From contig NZ_QQBB01000002.1 of NCBI RefSeq assembly GCF_003350535.1, positions 366,495-430,494 on the forward strand: 64,000 nt of DNA, in the 5' to 3' direction. The stretch comes from Microvirga subterranea. Lineage in GTDB: Bacteria > Pseudomonadota > Alphaproteobacteria > Rhizobiales > Beijerinckiaceae. Positions 18,234 to 27,389 of this stretch are shown piece after piece; positions within the stretch are counted from its first letter, which is position 1, and each line of letters starts with the position of its first letter. Below the pieces are notes generated by a model. The model did not search any database. It had not been told where the DNA came from and saw only the letters and a program-made list of their open reading frames with translations. A program made the position numbers and the translations under genes.

Positions 18234-19505
18234 ATGAGCCTCGCCATGAACACTCTCCCCCTGGCCTCCGCCGGACGGCCCGTCTCCGACCTGCGCCTCC
18301 GGCTGGCCGAAGCCCTGTGGCGGGCCGGGATGACGGCGCTGGCGGTCATGCCCTTCGCCATGGCGATCGCACACCGCTCGACCCCGCTGTTCCTGGCGCT
18401 GAGCGCCCTGTTCTGCCTCGGGGCGGTGGCGGCCGAGGGCGGGCTGCGGCAGCTCGGGCGCGATGCGGCCTCGGCGCTGGCCTCGCCCCTGGGGCTCGCC
18501 GTGACGGCGTTTTTCGCATGGTCGGTGGCGTCGATCGCCTGGAGCCCTTTCAAGGAGCTCTCCGTCGCAGCGCTCGGCGAACTCTGGATCCCGATCGCCT
18601 GTGGGTTCGTCCTCGCCCTGGTCCTGCCGGAGCGGATGACCTCCGGCGCCTTCAGGCTCCTGGCCTGTTCGGTCGTGGCGGCCTGTCTTCTGATCCTGGT
18701 CGACCTGACCACGGGCCTCGCGGCCCGGCAGGCCCTGGGGATGCGCGCCAACACCTTCATCTTCAACCGGCCGACCCTGACGCTTCTCGTCCTGATGCCG
18801 CCGCTCCTGGCCTGGCTCGCCACGTCGGGACGCCGCGGCTGGGCCTGGGCCGCCGCGGTCGCCGTGGCCTTCGGGATCACGCTGGCGCATTCCGACAGTG
18901 GGGCGGCGCTGCTGGGCCTCCTGGTCATGGCGCCGGTCTTCGGCCTCGCGTGGCTCCGGCCGCGGCTCACCGGCTGGCTCGCCGCCGCTGCCTGCGTCCT
19001 AGCCGTCGCGTCGGCGCCGTTCCTCGGCACCATCAGCGAAAGCCTGATCTCGCCCGCCATGCACGAGCACATGACGGAGCACCACACCCGCGAGCGCGTG
19101 GACGTCTGGCGCAGCTTCGGCGCGGCGGTGCGCGTGAAGCCGGTCGTCGGCTCCGGCTTCGGGGTGAGCCCCCGCATGCATCAGACGCCAGTGGCCCGGA
19201 AGGTCCCGCGGGAGCTGCGCCCGATGCTCGCCATCGGCCATCCCCACAGCACACCGCTCCAGGTTTGGATCGAGCTCGGAGCGGTCGGCGCCTTCCTGGC
19301 GCTGGTCGTGCTGCTCCTCCTCCTGCGCAACCTCGGCCGCCAATCCCATATGATCAGGAGCCTCTCGCTCGCGCTCTTCGCGGGCGCCGCATCGGTCGCG
19401 CTGGTCGGCCACGGCGCCTGGCAGGGCTGGTGGGCGGCGTCGCTCGGGGCGGCGGTCGTGTGGATGCTCGCGTTGAAGAAAACCCGGTTGGAGACAGAAC
19501 CATGA
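18234..19505 (+). CDS. O-antigen ligase family protein (Wzy/WaaL-like)
   Basis: Polytopic inner-membrane protein of 423 residues with ten or more hydrophobic helices and one longer extracytoplasmic loop near residues 280-345. Seen in that loop: EHMTEHHTRERVDVWRSFG and GHPHSTPLQVWIELG, typical of the PF04932-type O-antigen ligase/polymerase domain (the His in GHPHS and the Arg near it). Such proteins join or polymerise glycan chains at the periplasmic face. Two starts are close, ATG 18234 and ATG 18246; neither has a clear ribosome site. It overlaps the next gene (gor) by four bases (ATGA). No other glycan genes lie nearby, so the acceptor is not known. The coupling with glutathione reductase is curious. 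Confidence 0.85.
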   Translation: MSLAMNTLPLASAGRPVSDLRLRLAEALWRAGMTALAVMPFAMAIAHRSTPLFLALSALFCLGAVAAEGGLRQLGRDAASALASPLGLAVTAFFAWSVASIAWSPFKELSVAALGELWIPIACGFVLALVLPERMTSGAFRLLACSVVAACLLILVDLTTGLAARQALGMRANTFIFNRPTLTLLVLMPPLLAWLATSGRRGWAWAAAVAVAFGITLAHSDSGAALLGLLVMAPVFGLAWLRPRLTGWLAAAACVLAVASAPFLGTISESLISPAMHEHMTEHHTRERVDVWRSFGAAVRVKPVVGSGFGVSPRMHQTPVARKVPRELRPMLAIGHPHSTPLQVWIELGAVGAFLALVVLLLLLRNLGRQSHMIRSLSLALFAGAASVALVGHGAWQGWWAASLGAAVVWMLALKKTRLETEP

Positions 19506-20887
19506 GTGAGTTCGATGTGGACCTCTTCGTCATCGGCGCCGGGTCCGGCGGCGTGCGTGCCGCGCGCATCGCCGCGAGCTACGGCGCCAAGGTCATGGTG
19601 GCGGAGGAGTACCGAGTCGGCGGCACCTGCGTGATCCGCGGCTGCGTCCCGAAGAAGCTCATGGTCTATGCCAGCCGCTTCCCGCAGGAATTCGAGGAGG
19701 CTACCGGCTTCGGCTGGACCCTCGGCGAGGCCCGCTTCGACTGGGCGACCCTGATCCGCAACAAGGACAAGGAGATCGACCGGCTCGAGGGCATCTACCG
19801 CACCAACCTGGAGCGCTCGGGCGTCGAGGTGGTCGACAGCCGCGCCGTGATCGAGGACCCGCACACCGTCCATGTGCTCAAGACCGGGCAGCGCGTCCGC
19901 GCCCGCACCATCCTGGTGGCGGTAGGCGCCCATCCGACGCTGGAGCCGGTGGTGCCGGGCGGGGAGCTCGGCATCACGTCGAACGAGGTCTTCCACCTGA
20001 AGGAGCAGCCCCGGCGCATCCTGATCGTCGGCGGCGGCTACATTGCGGTGGAGTTCGCGGGCGTCTTCGCCGGGCTCGGGAGCGAGGTCACCCTGCTGCA
20101 CCGGGGCGACAAGCTCCTGCGCGGCTTCGACGAGGACGTGCGCGATGCGCTCGGCGCGGCCTATGCCCAGCGCGGCATCAACCTGGCGCTCGGCCGGACC
20201 GCTTCGCGCTTCGACCGGACGCCGGACGGCATCGTCGCGACCCTGTCGGACGGCTCCGTGGTCACGGTCGACCAGGTGCTCGTCGCCACCGGCCGGCGCC
20301 CGAACACCAAGGGTCTCGGGTTGGAGAAGGTCGGGATCGAGGTGGACGAGGTCGGGGCGATCCCGGTCGATGCCTATTCCCAGACCCTGATCCCGTCGAT
20401 CTACGCGGTCGGCGACGTGACCAACCGGGCGAACCTGACCCCCATCGCCATCCGCGAGGGCCATGCCTTCGCCGACACGGTCTTCGGCCACAAGCCCACG
20501 ATCGTGGACCACGACCTGATCCCGACGGCGGTGTTCTCCAGCCCCGAGATCGGCGTCATCGGCTGCAGCGAGGCCGCCGCCTGGGCCCGCTACGGCGACA
20601 TCGACGTCTACCGGACCGCCTTCCGGCCCATGAAGGCGACGCTGTCGGGCGCGCACGACCGCATGCTCATGAAGCTCATCGTCGACAAGGCCAGCGACAA
20701 GGTCGTGGGCGTCCACATCGTCGGCCACGATGCGGGCGAGATGATCCAGCTCGCCGGCGTCGCCGTCACCATGGGGGCCACCAAGGCCGATTTCGACCGC
20801 ACGGTGGCTGTCCACCCGACCGCTGCCGAGGAGCTGGTGACCATGCGCACGCCAGCGGTGGTCAAGAAGCCCGTGGCGGTGGGATAG
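19502..20887 (+). CDS. gor: Glutathione-disulfide reductase
   Basis: 461-residue FAD-dependent class I pyridine nucleotide-disulfide oxidoreductase that regenerates glutathione with NAD(P)H. Visible: the FAD fold GAGSGG at 12-17, the redox-active disulfide Cys43-Cys48 in GTCVIRGCVP, a second Rossmann motif VGGGYIAVEFAGVFAG followed by HRGDKLLR (basic residues suited to NADPH), and the C-terminal active-site HPTAAEEL. This complete set distinguishes it from lipoamide dehydrogenase. The start overlaps the O-antigen-ligase stop by four bases, so the genes are translationally coupled. A REP-like palindrome follows the stop. Confidence 0.94.
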   Translation: MSEFDVDLFVIGAGSGGVRAARIAASYGAKVMVAEEYRVGGTCVIRGCVPKKLMVYASRFPQEFEEATGFGWTLGEARFDWATLIRNKDKEIDRLEGIYRTNLERSGVEVVDSRAVIEDPHTVHVLKTGQRVRARTILVAVGAHPTLEPVVPGGELGITSNEVFHLKEQPRRILIVGGGYIAVEFAGVFAGLGSEVTLLHRGDKLLRGFDEDVRDALGAAYAQRGINLALGRTASRFDRTPDGIVATLSDGSVVTVDQVLVATGRRPNTKGLGLEKVGIEVDEVGAIPVDAYSQTLIPSIYAVGDVTNRANLTPIAIREGHAFADTVFGHKPTIVDHDLIPTAVFSSPEIGVIGCSEAAAWARYGDIDVYRTAFRPMKATLSGAHDRMLMKLIVDKASDKVVGVHIVGHDAGEMIQLAGVAVTMGATKADFDRTVAVHPTAAEELVTMRTPAVVKKPVAVG

Positions 20888-20912
20888 GGGGCCCGTCCTT
20901 CCCGCACCCGGT

Positions 20913-21010
20913 GTCATCCCCGGCCGAAGCGGAGTGGAGGGTAAGGGGAGCCATGACGCTCGGCTGGAGGCTGGATCCCCTTCCCAGCCCTTTTGACCAC
21001 CGGGGATGAC
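20913..21010. repeat. REP-like imperfect palindrome
   Basis: Outer arms of 11 bases (20913-20923 and 21000-21010) pair perfectly around an ATCCCCGG core. The interior also holds self-complementary parts (AAGGGGA near 20943 with TCCCCTT near 20976). It resembles the dispersed Rhizobiales intergenic family with GTCATCCCCGG ends. It may also act as the gor terminator. Confidence 0.65.
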
Positions 21011-21158
21011 GCCGTATCCGTTCAGGCGCACGGGCAGCCTGCGCCAACGCGTCCACGCTCCGCACTCGCCTTTTTGAATATGTCGTGTATAGGTGCCTTT
21101 TCGTGCCGCTTGTTGCGGTGCACGATGAGGATTCCAAACCGACACGGGGGTATGTGTC

Positions 21159-22544
21159 ATGAGCGAGCGGTGGACGCCGTCGAGCTGGAGAAACAAGCCG
21201 ATCCAGCAGGTCCCGGCCTATCCGGACCTTGATGCGCTGAAGGACGTCGAGCGGCAGCTCGCCGGCTTTCCTCCGCTCGTTTTTGCGGGCGAGGCCCGCA
21301 AGCTGAAGCGCGCGCTGGCCAAGGTGGCGGCGGGCGAGGCCTTCCTGCTCCAGGGCGGCGACTGCGCCGAGAGCTTCGCCGAGCATTCGGCCGACAACAT
21401 CCGCGACTTCTTCCGCCTCTTCCTGCAGATGGCGGTGGTGATGACCTATGCGGGCGGCTCGCCCGTGGTGAAGATCGGCCGCTCGGCCGGCCAGTTCGCC
21501 AAGCCGCGCTCCTCCGACACCGAGACGGTGGACGGGGTGTCGCTGCCGAGCTATCGCGGCGACATCATCAACGACATCGGCTTCACGCCGGAATCGCGCA
21601 TCCCGGATCCGCGCCGCCAGACCGAGGCCTATCGCCAGTCGGCCGCGACCCTGAACCTCCTGCGCGCCTTCGCGACCGGCGGCTACGCCAATCTCGAGAA
21701 CGCCCATCGCTGGATGCTGGGCTTCGTGAAGGATTCGCCGCAGTCCAGCCGCTACAGCGAGCTGGCCGAGCGCATCACCGAGAGCATCGCATTCATGCGG
21801 GCGATCGGCATCGATCCCGAGACGCATCCCGAGATGCGCCAGACCGATTTCTACACCAGCCACGAGGCCCTGCTGCTCGGCTTCGAGGAGGCCATGACCC
21901 GCGTCGATTCGACGACCGGCGACTGGTACGCCACCTCGGGCCACATGCTCTGGATCGGCGACCGAACGCGCCAGCCGGACCATGCTCATGTGGAATACAT
22001 GCGCGGCATCAAGAACCCGATCGGCCTGAAATGCGGCCCGTCGCTCACAGCGGAGGGCCTGCTCCGGCTCATCGACGCGCTCAACCCCGAGAACGAGGCC
22101 GGCCGGCTCACGCTCATCTGCCGCTTCGGCGCCGACAAGGTGGGCGATCACCTGCCGGCCTTGGTACGCGCCGTGAAGGCGGAAGGGCGTACGGTGGTGT
22201 GGTCCTGCGACCCGATGCACGGCAACACCGTGAAGGCGGGCTCAGGCTACAAGACCCGGCCGTTCGAACGGATCATGGGCGAGGTGCGGGACTTCTTCGC
22301 GGTCCATCAGGCGGAAGGCACGCACGCAGGCGGCATCCACCTGGAGATGACCGGCAAGAACGTGACGGAATGCACCGGCGGCGCCCGCGCGCTCACGGAT
22401 GCGGACCTTTCGGATCGCTACCACACCTATTGCGACCCCCGCCTCAATGCCGAGCAGGCGCTCGAAATCGCGTTCCTGACCTCCGAGCTGATCAAGCGGG
22501 AAAGCAATTCCCGCCAGCGCCCGGCGCCGCTCGCGGCCGAGTGA
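21159..22544 (+). CDS. Class II 3-deoxy-7-phosphoheptulonate synthase
   Basis: 461-residue DAHP synthase of the plant-like class II family, catalysing the first step of the shikimate pathway: phosphoenolpyruvate plus erythrose 4-phosphate. Recognisable stretches: [19 protein letters not shown] at the start, [60 protein letters not shown], and [10 protein letters not shown] near the metal site. The length agrees with the family. The ATG at 21159 matches the family N-terminus. The 5' region contains a partly paired GCCGC-GCGGTG segment near 21102-21123, which might be a leader, but that is speculative. Confidence 0.95.
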   Translation: MSERWTPSSWRNKPIQQVPAYPDLDALKDVERQLAGFPPLVFAGEARKLKRALAKVAAGEAFLLQGGDCAESFAEHSADNIRDFFRLFLQMAVVMTYAGGSPVVKIGRSAGQFAKPRSSDTETVDGVSLPSYRGDIINDIGFTPESRIPDPRRQTEAYRQSAATLNLLRAFATGGYANLENAHRWMLGFVKDSPQSSRYSELAERITESIAFMRAIGIDPETHPEMRQTDFYTSHEALLLGFEEAMTRVDSTTGDWYATSGHMLWIGDRTRQPDHAHVEYMRGIKNPIGLKCGPSLTAEGLLRLIDALNPENEAGRLTLICRFGADKVGDHLPALVRAVKAEGRTVVWSCDPMHGNTVKAGSGYKTRPFERIMGEVRDFFAVHQAEGTHAGGIHLEMTGKNVTECTGGARALTDADLSDRYHTYCDPRLNAEQALEIAFLTSELIKRESNSRQRPAPLAAE

Positions 22545-22570
22545 GACCTGCGACACATGAAATCCAGAGG

Positions 22571-22590
22571 GGGCGCTGAACGGCGCCCCT
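22571..22590 (+). terminator. Hairpin after the DAHP synthase gene
   Basis: 7-bp GC-rich inverted repeat (22571-22577 with 22584-22590) with a 6-base loop, 26 bases after the stop, followed by TTCGCATTTT. Plausible intrinsic terminator with an interrupted T tract. Confidence 0.65.
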
Positions 22591-22653
22591 TCGCATTTTC
22601 GGGAACGGCGAAGCCTCGGTGCCGGTTGATGTGACACCGGTTCAACGAGGCGA

Positions 22654-22839
22654 GTGTCGACCGTGTCGAAGAAGCACTCCTATTCCGCTCCCAAAAGCAC
22701 CCTGGGCAAGGACTTTTCCGTTTTCCGCGATATGGGGTTCCTCATCACGCTGGGCATCTACGTCCTGATCGTGGCGGCCGCCATCGGCATCACAGTGTGG
22801 GCCAACTCCACGCACGGCATTCCGCCCTTCCGTCTCTGA
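22654..22839 (+). CDS. Small membrane protein, hypothetical
   Basis: 61 residues with one transmembrane helix (about 31-51, GFLITLGIYVLIVAAAIGIT) and a basic, Ser-rich N-terminus predicted to be cytoplasmic. The start is uncertain: GTG at 22654, or GTG at 22663, which would fit the ribosome-site-like CGAGG better. No family is recognised. It is transcribed like, and follows by 109 bases, the DAHP synthase gene, after a hairpin. Similar single-helix proteins occur next to this gene in related genomes as far as I recall, but I am not certain. Confidence 0.6.
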   Translation: MSTVSKKHSYSAPKSTLGKDFSVFRDMGFLITLGIYVLIVAAAIGITVWANSTHGIPPFRL

Positions 22840-22956
22840 CCGCAGGAGCCGGTTTCCGGAACGGGCTTATCCAACGGCTTCTCGACGAGCCTGCTGTTCA
22901 ACCCGCGCCCGCGCTGCCACGATGCGCCCTGTCTGGAACTGATCCGAGGCCATCGT

Positions 22957-23859
22957 GTGATCCACCTGGCAGCCTTCGCCCTGATGGCGCTGATCTGGGG
23001 CGTGACCTGGCTCCCCATGAAGCTGGCCTCCGAGGTCGTTCCGCCGATCTTCCTTGCAGCGACGCGCTTCCTGCTCGCGGCATCGTGCTTCCTGCCGATC
23101 CTGCTCGCCCGCGGGCTGCCGCTGCGCTCCGCAATGTTCGGCCGCATCGTGGTCGCGTCGCTCCTGATCACGACGGGCTGCTACGGCTTCCTGTTCTGGG
23201 GCGTCGCGGTGGCGCCGAGCGGCCTGTCCGCGACCGTCAACCTGGCCTTGATGCCGATCTTCCTGGTGGTGATCGGGGCACTCTACGGCCAGGAGCGGAT
23301 CACCGCGCGCCGCATCGGGGCGATTGCGCTCGGCGTGGCGGGCCTCGTGCTGCTGTTCTCCGGCCGGAACGGCGCGGTCCAGGGCGGCGCGATGGCCGCG
23401 CTCGGCCTGGGGGCGGTGGCGGTCGGGACGGTGTCCTATGCCTGGGGCTCGGTGATCAGCCGGCCCCTCACCAAGGCCATGCCGCCGATGGTGCTTGCGT
23501 TCTGGCAGAGCCTGATCGGAGGCCTCGGGCTGGTTCCCGTGTCGCTTGCGCTCGAAGGCTACGATCCGGCCCGCTTCGCGGCGCTCGCCGACGGTCGGGC
23601 CATTCTCGGCCTGAGCGTCCTCGTCATCGGCGGATCGCTTTTCGCCTTCTCGATTTTCCTGTGGCTCGTGCGGGATTGGGGCGCCTTCCGGGCCGGGCTC
23701 TATTCCTTCGTCAGCCCGATCATCGCGGTCGTGATCGGGGTTGTCTACGCGCAGGAGCCGTTCGGGTGGGCCGAAACGGTCGGGATGGGCGTCATGCTGG
23801 CCGCCACGGCCCTGACCCTGGCGGAGCCGAAGGGCGCGGCCGGCAGCGAGCGCCCATAA
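22957..23859 (+). CDS. EamA/DMT family transporter
   Basis: 300-residue inner-membrane permease with ten hydrophobic helices in two EamA halves (about 1-140 and 150-295). Motifs seen: LIWGVTWLPMKLA in helix 1 (typical of DMT proteins), the loop after TTGCYGFLFWGV, and YSFVSPIIAVVIGVVYAQEPFGW near the end. The family exports amino acids, nucleotide sugars or drugs, and the substrate here is not evident. The start is GTG at 22957, with no ATG in the right place. It is followed by a strong hairpin. Confidence 0.88.
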   Translation: MIHLAAFALMALIWGVTWLPMKLASEVVPPIFLAATRFLLAASCFLPILLARGLPLRSAMFGRIVVASLLITTGCYGFLFWGVAVAPSGLSATVNLALMPIFLVVIGALYGQERITARRIGAIALGVAGLVLLFSGRNGAVQGGAMAALGLGAVAVGTVSYAWGSVISRPLTKAMPPMVLAFWQSLIGGLGLVPVSLALEGYDPARFAALADGRAILGLSVLVIGGSLFAFSIFLWLVRDWGAFRAGLYSFVSPIIAVVIGVVYAQEPFGWAETVGMGVMLAATALTLAEPKGAAGSERP

Positions 23860-23864
23860 AAGAC

Positions 23865-23893
23865 GCGACGCAGGAGTTTTCCTCCTGCGTCGC
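23865..23893 (+). terminator. Terminator of the DMT gene
   Basis: Perfect 12-bp inverted repeat (23865-23876 with 23882-23893) with loop TTTTC, six bases after the stop codon. No T tract follows; the loop itself is T-rich. Confidence 0.65.
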
Positions 23894-23949
23894 TCACTAT
23901 TCCCGTCTTGCCTCGACGTGCAGGGCCGGTCGAAACCCTGCCTGAGCGA

Positions 23950-24033
23950 TCAGCTCAGGTAGCCGAGGAAGAAGAGGATGAGGATGATCGGCAGCGGAAT
24001 GCCGATGAGCCAAAGAAGACCGCCTTTCAACAT
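23950..24033 (-). CDS. 27-residue membrane microprotein
   Basis: A complete reading frame of 27 codons plus TGA, preceded by a GGGAG ribosome site about eight bases before its ATG. The product is almost all hydrophobic: a basic Lys3, then LLWLIGIPLPIILILFF and a short polar end. This sequence pattern (MLKGGLLWLIGIP with IPxPI) is one I recognise from very small conserved Rhizobiales proteins annotated as hypothetical. Predicted single-span inner-membrane peptide. It lies between the convergent DMT gene and the upstream region of nadE. Function unknown. Confidence 0.75.
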   Translation of the reverse strand: MLKGGLLWLIGIPLPIILILFFLGYLS

Positions 24034-24204
24034 CTCTAATCTCCCAGTGTTTCGTGGGGGAACAACGAACTAGGCTGTGGCGGGTTCCACTTAAGCTTGG
24101 GATCCACGATCAAGGTCTTGTTCACGTCTGCACGGGAAGAGCCGGGGCGGCAGAGGCGAAGGCTCCGTTGCTGCTCGCGGGCGCACGCGCTACATCCTGA
24201 GGTC

Positions 24205-25938
24205 ATGGCTCAGCACAGACTCACCATCGCCCTCGCGCAGCTCAACCCCGTCGTCGGCGACGTGGCCGGCAACGAGCGCAGGGCCCGCGAAACACGCGCC
24301 GAGGCAGCCCGAATGGGCGCCGACATCGTGATGTTCACGGAGCTTTTCCTCGCCGGCTACCCGCCCGAGGACTTGGTGCTCAAGCCCGCCTTCCAGGATG
24401 CCTGCCGGGCAGCTGTGGAGCGGCTCGCCCGCGAGACGGCGGATGGAGGGCCCGCCATGCTGATCGGTCTGCCCTGGCGCGACGGCGAGGCCCTCTACAA
24501 CGCTTATGCGCTCCTCGACGGCGGCGCGATCTCCGTGCGCTACAAGGTCGACCTGCCCAATTACGGCGTCTTCGACGAGAAGCGCGTCTTCGAGCCCGGG
24601 CCGCTGCCGGGCCCGGTGAACTTCCGCGGCATCCGCCTCGGGCTTCCTGTCTGCGAGGACATCTGGGCCGGGGACGTGGTCGAGTGCCTGGCCGAGACCG
24701 GCGCCGAGATGCTGCTGGTGCCGAACGGCTCGCCCTATTGGCGCGGCAAGACGGAGGAGCGCTTCAACATCGCGGCCGCGCGGGTGACGGAGAGCGGCCT
24801 GCCGCTCGTCTATCTCAACGAGGTCGGTGGCCAGGACGAGCTGGTGTTCGACGGCGCCTCCTTCGTGCTCAACGCCGATTGCTCGCTGGCCTGCCAACTC
24901 CCGGCCTACGAGGAGACGATCGCCCTCTCGGTATGGGAGAAGTCGGAGGAGGGCTGGGCCTGCATCGGAGCCCCGAAGGTGACGGTAGAGGAGGGCGACG
25001 AGGCGGATTATGCCGCCTGCGTGCTCGGGCTGCGCGACTACGTGGAGAAGAACCGCTTTCCCGGCGTGGTGCTCGGCCTGTCGGGCGGCATCGATTCCGC
25101 CATCTGCGCCGCTCTCGCGGTGGATGCGCTCGGGCCTGAGCGCGTGCATTGCGTGATGCTGCCCTATCGCTACACCTCGGACGAATCCTTGCGCGACGCG
25201 CAGGCCTGCGCCCGCGCGCTCGGCGTCCGCTACGACACGCTGCCCATCGCGCCCGCCGTCGAAGGCTTCGAGGAGCTGCTCGCGCCTCTGTTCGCCGGCA
25301 GGCCAAGGGACATCACGGAAGAAAACCTCCAGAGCCGCGCCCGCGGCACGATCCTCATGGCGATCTCGAACAAGTTCGGCGCCATGGTGGTGACGACCGG
25401 CAACAAGTCCGAGATGTCGGTGGGCTACGCCACGATCTACGGCGACATGAACGGCGGCTACAACCCGATCAAGGACCTCTACAAGACCGAGGTCTACCGC
25501 CTCTCGCACTTGCGCAACCGGTGGAAGCCGAAGGGTGCGCTGGGACCGGACGGCACCGTGATCCTGCCGAACATCCTCGCGAAGGCGCCGACCGCCGAGC
25601 TGCGCGAAGGCCAGAAGGACCAGGATTCCCTGCCGCCCTACGACGTGCTCGACGAGATCCTGCGCGGCCTCGTGGAGCAGGAGCTGCGGGTCTCGGAGAT
25701 CGTCGCGAAAGGTCACGACGAGGAAACCGTCCGCAAGGTGGAGCGGCTGCTCTACCTCGCCGAGTACAAGCGCCGCCAGGCGCCGCCAGGCGTGAAGGTG
25801 ACCCGCCGCAACTTTGGTCGCGACCGGCGCTACCCCATTGTCAACCGCTTCCGCGACGAAGGCATGGCGGCCCACCGGACCGACGAGGCCCTGGAGCGCG
25901 CCACCGGGAAGCCGCGGATCGGCGGGATGGACGCCTAG
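24205..25938 (+). CDS. nadE: Glutamine-dependent NAD+ synthase
   Basis: 577-residue two-domain enzyme that makes NAD+ from deamido-NAD+ with ammonia from glutamine. N-terminal nitrilase-type glutaminase (about 5-265) with the Glu46, Lys114, Cys150 triad (TELFLAGYPPED, YKVDLPNYGVFDE, PVCEDIW). C-terminal synthetase with the ATP P-loop SGGIDS at 293-298, TTGNKSEMSVGYATIYGD, and the tail KVTRRNFGRDRRYPI. I chose ATG 24205, because the open frame reaches 24097 but the first 36 residues are Arg/Cys-rich. It stands alone, transcribed toward hisI, which is on the opposite strand. Confidence 0.96.
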   Translation: MAQHRLTIALAQLNPVVGDVAGNERRARETRAEAARMGADIVMFTELFLAGYPPEDLVLKPAFQDACRAAVERLARETADGGPAMLIGLPWRDGEALYNAYALLDGGAISVRYKVDLPNYGVFDEKRVFEPGPLPGPVNFRGIRLGLPVCEDIWAGDVVECLAETGAEMLLVPNGSPYWRGKTEERFNIAAARVTESGLPLVYLNEVGGQDELVFDGASFVLNADCSLACQLPAYEETIALSVWEKSEEGWACIGAPKVTVEEGDEADYAACVLGLRDYVEKNRFPGVVLGLSGGIDSAICAALAVDALGPERVHCVMLPYRYTSDESLRDAQACARALGVRYDTLPIAPAVEGFEELLAPLFAGRPRDITEENLQSRARGTILMAISNKFGAMVVTTGNKSEMSVGYATIYGDMNGGYNPIKDLYKTEVYRLSHLRNRWKPKGALGPDGTVILPNILAKAPTAELREGQKDQDSLPPYDVLDEILRGLVEQELRVSEIVAKGHDEETVRKVERLLYLAEYKRRQAPPGVKVTRRNFGRDRRYPIVNRFRDEGMAAHRTDEALERATGKPRIGGMDA

Positions 25939-26110
25939 AACGGCAGAGCCTCACTGATATAGCGCGAGTCCATGAGGTGTGCCGCAAGCATGCCTGATGC
26001 AGCGAAGTGGGCTTTCAGGACCGCTTCAGATCGCCGTGCCGCGGCTCTCGTGATCTTTCGGGCGTCGCCTGTCGCGTCTGCCAGCGCGACCGGTGAAGGC
26101 ATAGCAAATC

Positions 26111-26521
26111 CTACGCAAAGGTGAGCCTCGCCCCGTCCTTGCCCGTCTCGACCTTCCGGTAGAAGCATGAGCGCCGGCCGGTGTGGCAGCAGCCGCTGTC
26201 GCCTGCGACCTTCACCTTGAGCCACAGGGCGTCTTGGTCGCAATCCACGCGCATCTCCACCACCGTCTGGATCTGCCCGCTCGTGGCGCCCTTGTGCCAG
26301 AGCTCGCTCCGGGAGCGAGACCAGTACCAGGCCTCGCCGGTTTCAATCGTCTTCGCCAGCGCCTCGGCGTTCATGTGCGCGACCATGAGGAGCTCGCCCG
26401 TCTCGGCTTCCGTCGTGACGCAGGTGACGAGGCCGTCGGGGCCGAAGCGCGGGGTCAGGACGGCTCCCTCCTCGAGATCGGCCTTCGGTCCGGGAGCCGG
26501 GAAGGGGTGGGACGCGCACAT
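26111..26521 (-). CDS. hisI: Phosphoribosyl-AMP cyclohydrolase
   Basis: 136-residue enzyme of step three of histidine biosynthesis, opening the purine ring of phosphoribosyl-AMP. The family signature is clear: [39 protein letters not shown], then VDCDQDALW for magnesium and zinc sites, and [13 protein letters not shown] with the zinc-binding cysteines. It is separate from the HisE pyrophosphatase domain, as in most alphaproteobacteria. It lies just downstream (70 bases) of folE on the same strand; the two pathways are not linked metabolically. A short stretch (25939-26110) between the nadE and hisI stops holds no gene I can support. Confidence 0.96.
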   Translation of the reverse strand: MCASHPFPAPGPKADLEEGAVLTPRFGPDGLVTCVTTEAETGELLMVAHMNAEALAKTIETGEAWYWSRSRSELWHKGATSGQIQTVVEMRVDCDQDALWLKVKVAGDSGCCHTGRRSCFYRKVETGKDGARLTFA

Positions 26522-26591
26522 GGGGAACCTCTCGCGAAAAAGGAGCCGGAACGGCGCCGGCTCCCTTCAGAACGTCACTGGGTGAGAAAAC

Positions 26592-27227
26592 TCAAGCCTT
26601 GCCGTGCCGTACCAGGGTCAGGAAGCGCACCTGCTCGGCCGGGTCGTCCTTGAAGACGCCGGTGAACTGGGTCGTCAGGGTCATGGCGCCGGCCTTCTGC
26701 ACGCCCCGCATGGACATGCACATGTGCTCGGCCTCGAGCATCACGGCGACGCCGCGCGGCTCGAGCGCCTCCTCCATGGCGGCGGCGATCTGGGCCGTCA
26801 TGGTTTCCTGGGTCTGGAGGCGACGGGCGAAGACCTCGACGAGGCGCGCGAGCTTGGACAATCCGACCACGCCCTTCGTCGGGTAATAGGCGATGTGCGC
26901 CATGCCGTAGAAGGGCACCATGTGGTGCTCGCAATGGGAATAGAACGGGATATCCTTGACGAGCACGATGTCGTCGTAGCCCTCGACCTCTGCGAAGATC
27001 TTGTTCAGGACCTCCCGAGGATTGTCCTTGTAGCCCGAGTAGAACTCCTTGAAGGCCTTCACGACCCGTTTCGGGGTCTCCAGAAGGCCCTCGCGCTGCG
27101 GGTCGTCGCCCGCCCAGCGGATCAGGGTGCGGACGGCGGCCTCCGCTTCTTCCCGGGTGGGTTTTTCCATGAGCTTGTCGGCGGCTGCAGACAGACGCGG
27201 TGACAAGGACTTAACCACATCATCCAT
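26592..27227 (-). CDS. folE: GTP cyclohydrolase I
   Basis: 211-residue enzyme that converts GTP to dihydroneopterin triphosphate, the first step of folate (and queuosine) synthesis. Seen: [21 protein letters not shown], the zinc site [13 protein letters not shown], the loop [23 protein letters not shown], and the catalytic CMSMRGVQK with the second zinc cysteine region. I use the ATG at 27227, in front of which AAGGAAAGG is well placed; an in-frame ATG lies six codons earlier. It is divergent from the Fe-S scaffold gene, and the shared 162-base gap contains a CTATAT -10-like element at 27344-27349 facing right, with a poor -35. Confidence 0.96.
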   Translation of the reverse strand: MDDVVKSLSPRLSAAADKLMEKPTREEAEAAVRTLIRWAGDDPQREGLLETPKRVVKAFKEFYSGYKDNPREVLNKIFAEVEGYDDIVLVKDIPFYSHCEHHMVPFYGMAHIAYYPTKGVVGLSKLARLVEVFARRLQTQETMTAQIAAAMEEALEPRGVAVMLEAEHMCMSMRGVQKAGAMTLTTQFTGVFKDDPAEQVRFLTLVRHGKA

Positions 27228-27389
27228 GTGGAGCCTTTCCTTCAACTCTCGAACCTCTCGCGGGCCGGAATGGCCCTGGCGCTTCCTCTATGCTCCACGA
27301 GGGCGTCCGGATGCACCCGGCTCGCAGAGTTTCTTCCGAATGCCTATATATTGGGCGCAATCCTTCGTCTGCCACCTTATGCGGGTCCG

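Noticed and set aside
17123..19177. Possible 684-residue TctC with an N-terminal extension
   Set aside because: The extra 361 residues are antisense to the O-antigen-ligase gene and lack family character; a ribosome site and signal peptide lie at 18094.
18227..20887. Possible 886-residue fusion ahead of glutathione reductase
   Set aside because: The upstream half is an out-of-frame translation of the O-antigen-ligase gene; the true gor start is ATG 19502.
25935..26243. Possible 102-residue minus-strand gene after nadE
   Set aside because: It overlaps the end of hisI in another frame and has no recognisable features or good ribosome site.
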